A stretch of 7,542 nt of DNA from Anaerolineae bacterium (GTDB lineage Bacteria; Chloroflexota; Anaerolineae; 4572-78; NAK82): NCBI GenBank assembly GCA_025062175.1, contig JANXAX010000113.1:1-7542 (forward strand). The letters run 5' to 3'. Shown in pieces: positions 5,899 through 7,542 of this stretch. Position numbers and translations under genes: made by a program. The notes beneath the pieces were generated by a model. That model saw only the letters and a list, made by a program, of their open reading frames with translations. It did no database searches and was not told the DNA's origin. Positions within the stretch are counted from its first letter, which is position 1, and each line of letters begins with the position of its first letter.

Positions 5899-6169
5899 AA
5901 CTCCCTTGCCCAATCGTCTACCACCTAATTTGACCTGAAGCAAGGCTATTGTGCTGGTCACGGCTGTCTTCGTGGTCATTGCCAGCGTGACGGCATTCCT
6001 GCTATCCCAGGCACTGTTATGTTGCCGCTGACAGAACAGGGCGAATGGCAGGCGACCCCGTAGAGCGTGCGGGAAGGTTGGGAATGTAGGCAACACCAGA
6101 AAAGCTGATATAATGTGTGTCCACGTATCATTCCGACCGCGCGGTTGAGTTGCCTGGAGCTGGAGATAT
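5899..6169. other. Intergenic region between the regulator and kinase genes
   Basis: No gene is supported in these 271 bp. One plus-strand frame (about 5939-6031) reads as a short hydrophobic stretch, VLVTAVFVVIASVTAFLLSQ, but it has a stop just upstream and no ribosome binding site. The sequence GTCATTGCCAGCG (5972-5984) with neighbouring TGCC/GGCA symmetry resembles GTCATTGCGAGCG-type interspersed intergenic repeats of many bacteria, so a degenerate repeat copy is possible. No terminator with a U-run follows the regulator gene. The kinase promoter is near the right end. Confidence 0.4.
6106..6114 (+). promoter_or_regulatory. Candidate kinase promoter, perfect extended -10
   Basis: TGATATAAT (6106-6114) is a full extended -10 (TGn plus TATAAT). 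No good -35 is found at 16-18 bp, which extended -10 promoters tolerate. Initiation near 6121 would give a leader of about 50 nt before the ATG at 6170. If real, it lets the kinase and GatZ-like genes be transcribed independently of the isomerase gene. Confidence 0.55.
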
Positions 6170-7306
6170 ATGCGCCATAAAGACCAAAGCCAGTCACGAG
6201 AATCCATGAGCCACCCGCTCCACGTGGACATCGCGCAGGCGCCCTACCGCGCGCTCATCGGCGTGGGCGGCATTGGCGCCGGGTTGTTCTTCGCGCTGCA
6301 GGGCAACCACACACTGGGACGCGAGGAGAGCCGTCTTGGTCACTTCTTGCCCCGGCGCGACTACTGCAAACTGCACATCATCGCGCACTACGTTCAGACC
6401 CTGTTGGGTTCGTCGTTCGCCACCATCCCCATCGGCAAGGTGGGCGAGGACGAGATGGGAGTGCGTTTGCTGCACGAGATGCGTGAGGCAGGGTTAGACA
6501 CGCGCTACGTGCAGGTCGCGCCCGGCCTGCAGACCCTCTTCTCCTTCTGCTTCATTTACCCCGACGGCAGCGGTGGCAACCTGACCACCGACGACTCGGC
6601 ATGTGCGCATGTGGACGCTGCCTACGTTCGCACGGCGGAACCGGAGTTTGCCCGTTTCGCCGGCTGTGGCATTGCGCTGGCGGCACCCGAAGTGCCACTG
6701 GCAGCACGCCAGGCGCTTCTGGAGTTGGGCACCCGATATCGCATGCTGCGCGTGGCCTCGTTTGCCACCGGTGAGCTGGCCGAGGCGATCGAACTGGGCA
6801 TGTTGCGCCATGTCGATCTACTGGCGCTCAACCGCAGTGAAGCGGCTGCGTTCGCCGGTCTGGCAGCTGAGGAGCACACACCCACCGCAATCGCGCGTGC
6901 CGCAACGGAACGCCTCGGGCAGATGAACCCGGACGCCTACCTGACTGTCACCGCCGGAGCACACGGCAGCTGGAGCTGGGACGGTCACGCGCTGGTCCAC
7001 CGACCAGCCATCCGGGTGAATGCCGTCAGCACTGCCGGGGCAGGGGATGCTTTTCTGGCCGGTGTCCTTGTCGGCCTAGTGGCACGTCTGCGACTGCACC
7101 AGGCCCATGAACTGGGTGTGCTGGTTGCCGCCCACGCCGTCACCTCGCCGCACACAATCAACAAGGAGACTGACCGTGTAACGTTGTGGCAGCTGGCAGA
7201 GGCATTCCACGTGCCCCTGAGCGAGGCAGTGCGCCGCCTGCTGACCTCACAGGATTTTGCATCGAGATGTATACCCAACATGCCCGAGGAAACCGATTCG
7301 CGATGA
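6170..7306 (+). CDS. PfkB/ribokinase-family carbohydrate kinase
   Basis: A 378-residue cytoplasmic sugar kinase of the PfkB family, which transfers phosphate from ATP to a sugar or sugar phosphate. The C-terminal signature STAGAGDAFLAG (287-298) carries the GAGD anion hole (290-293) with Asp293 as catalytic base. NRSE (221-224) is the NxxE magnesium motif, and GKVGEDEMGVRLL (89-101) is the usual lid-proximal block. The N-terminus has GVGGIGAGLFFAL (31-43). The canonical GG..N sugar-binding motif is not recognisable there; RRDYCKLHIIAHYV (62-75) occupies that region. It is somewhat longer than the usual family length of about 300-340. The start at 6170 has GGAG (6156-6159) upstream; ATG 6206 (MSHPLHV) is an alternative lacking a clear ribosome binding site. 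The gene overlaps the next by ATGA, implying translational coupling. Linkage to a GatZ/KbaZ-like protein suggests tagatose-6-phosphate or fructose-6-phosphate-like substrates. Substrate cannot be fixed from sequence. Confidence 0.85.
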   Translation: MRHKDQSQSRESMSHPLHVDIAQAPYRALIGVGGIGAGLFFALQGNHTLGREESRLGHFLPRRDYCKLHIIAHYVQTLLGSSFATIPIGKVGEDEMGVRLLHEMREAGLDTRYVQVAPGLQTLFSFCFIYPDGSGGNLTTDDSACAHVDAAYVRTAEPEFARFAGCGIALAAPEVPLAARQALLELGTRYRMLRVASFATGELAEAIELGMLRHVDLLALNRSEAAAFAGLAAEEHTPTAIARAATERLGQMNPDAYLTVTAGAHGSWSWDGHALVHRPAIRVNAVSTAGAGDAFLAGVLVGLVARLRLHQAHELGVLVAAHAVTSPHTINKETDRVTLWQLAEAFHVPLSEAVRRLLTSQDFASRCIPNMPEETDSR

Positions 7307-7542
7307 AACCCCTCAACGAGATCGTTGCCCGTATGATCGCCCTGCGCGCGCAGGGCATCCAACTGACATTGCTTGCTGCCTGCCCCAACTCGGCAGCGGT
7401 GCTGGAAGCGGCCGTCAAGGTGGCGGCGGCGAACAACCTGCCCATGCTGTTCGCCGCGACGCTCAACCAGGTGGACCGTGATGGGGGCTATACCGGCTGG
7501 ACGCCCCAGACGTTTGTCACTGCGATCCGCCACTATGCCGAG
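7303..7542 (+). CDS. GatZ/KbaZ-like tagatose-bisphosphate aldolase subunit, cut by window edge
   Basis: The first 80 residues match the N-terminus of E. coli GatZ and KbaZ, proteins of about 420 residues. They support the class II aldolase GatY/KbaY, which cleaves tagatose 1,6-bisphosphate to dihydroxyacetone phosphate and glyceraldehyde 3-phosphate. The clearest match is LNQVDRDGGYTGWTP (54-68) against GatZ SNQVNQFGGYTGMTP. The short ACPNSAAVLEAAV block (26-38) lines up with GatZ CSAHPLVIEAAL. The ATG overlaps the kinase stop (ATGA), and GAGGAA (7286-7291) lies 11 nt upstream. The C-terminal 80% is outside the window, so neither an accompanying GatY/KbaY nor the exact subfamily can be seen. 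Some GatZ-like proteins outside enterobacteria may be enzymes in their own right. Confidence 0.85.
   Translation, partial: MKPLNEIVARMIALRAQGIQLTLLAACPNSAAVLEAAVKVAAANNLPMLFAATLNQVDRDGGYTGWTPQTFVTAIRHYAE

Larger units (their letters stand above)
4134..5936. mobile_element. AT-richer inserted segment carrying the peptide/regulator cassette
   Basis: Base composition falls sharply near 4140 and recovers after about 5930: 26 G/C of 60 in 4861-4920 against 42 of 60 in 6661-6720. Codon use in the regulator gene is correspondingly A/T-tolerant. The segment interrupts a same-strand run of sugar genes and begins directly after a decayed gene. The 7-bp word TTGACCT occurs at both composition boundaries (4134-4140 and 5930-5936) and could be a target-site duplication. 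No transposase, integrase, tRNA or terminal inverted repeat is visible, so the mechanism is unknown and the borders are approximate. Confidence 0.4.

Noticed and set aside
5939..6031. Short hydrophobic plus-strand frame resembling a membrane segment
   Set aside because: It has a stop immediately upstream, no start with a ribosome binding site and fewer than 30 codons. A degenerate intergenic repeat explains it as well.
5851..6231. Minus-strand 126-codon frame across the kinase promoter
   Set aside because: It overlaps the regulator's 3' end, the extended -10 and the kinase start. The translation looks like non-coding repeat-derived sequence.
1..7542. CRISPR array, tRNA or rRNA genes, riboswitch
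   Set aside because: No regularly spaced repeats, cloverleaf-like segments or conserved aptamer cores were recognised by eye on either strand.

Overview
The window is bacterial and mostly G+C-rich, with dense coding, extended -10 promoters, and a gene mix of Lhr helicase, divergent NagB-like isomerase, PfkB-type kinase and GatZ/KbaZ-like subunit. This fits a member of the Chloroflexota (perhaps Ktedonobacteria-like). That placement is a guess from protein style and gene mix, not from a marker gene.

Layout. On the minus strand, 1-2493 is the N-terminal 831 residues of an Lhr-type superfamily 2 helicase whose 3' end lies outside the window. A divergent intergenic region (2494-2809) separates it from 2810-3700 (+), a sugar-phosphate isomerase/deaminase of the NagB family with an altered active-site residue. 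Positions 3834-4110 hold a decayed small antitoxin-like gene with two single-base frameshifts. From about 4135 to 5935 base composition shifts: 26 of 60 bases are G/C in 4861-4920, against 42 of 60 in 6661-6720. This AT-richer segment carries a perfect 14-bp hairpin, a small minus-strand gene for a 79-residue His/Trp-rich peptide (4293-4532), and a divergent helix-turn-helix plus TPR-like regulator (4696-5898). Their shared control region has a consensus -10 box inside an interrupted inverted repeat. The G+C-rich sequence then resumes with a promoter, a PfkB-family sugar kinase (6170-7306) and, overlapping it by ATGA, the start of a GatZ/KbaZ-like tagatose-bisphosphate aldolase subunit (7303 to the window end).

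How the genes may work together. NagB-like isomerase, PfkB kinase and GatZ/KbaZ-like protein are the three activities expected at the end of a galactosamine/tagatose-type route: isomerisation or deamination to a ketohexose 6-phosphate, phosphorylation to the 1,6-bisphosphate, and aldol cleavage to triose phosphates. They lie on one strand in pathway order, but the antitoxin remnant and the AT-rich segment separate the first gene from the other two. I infer an ancestral catabolic cluster into which a foreign regulator-peptide cassette was inserted. The divergent peptide/HTH-TPR pair is the best candidate in the window for an undescribed system.
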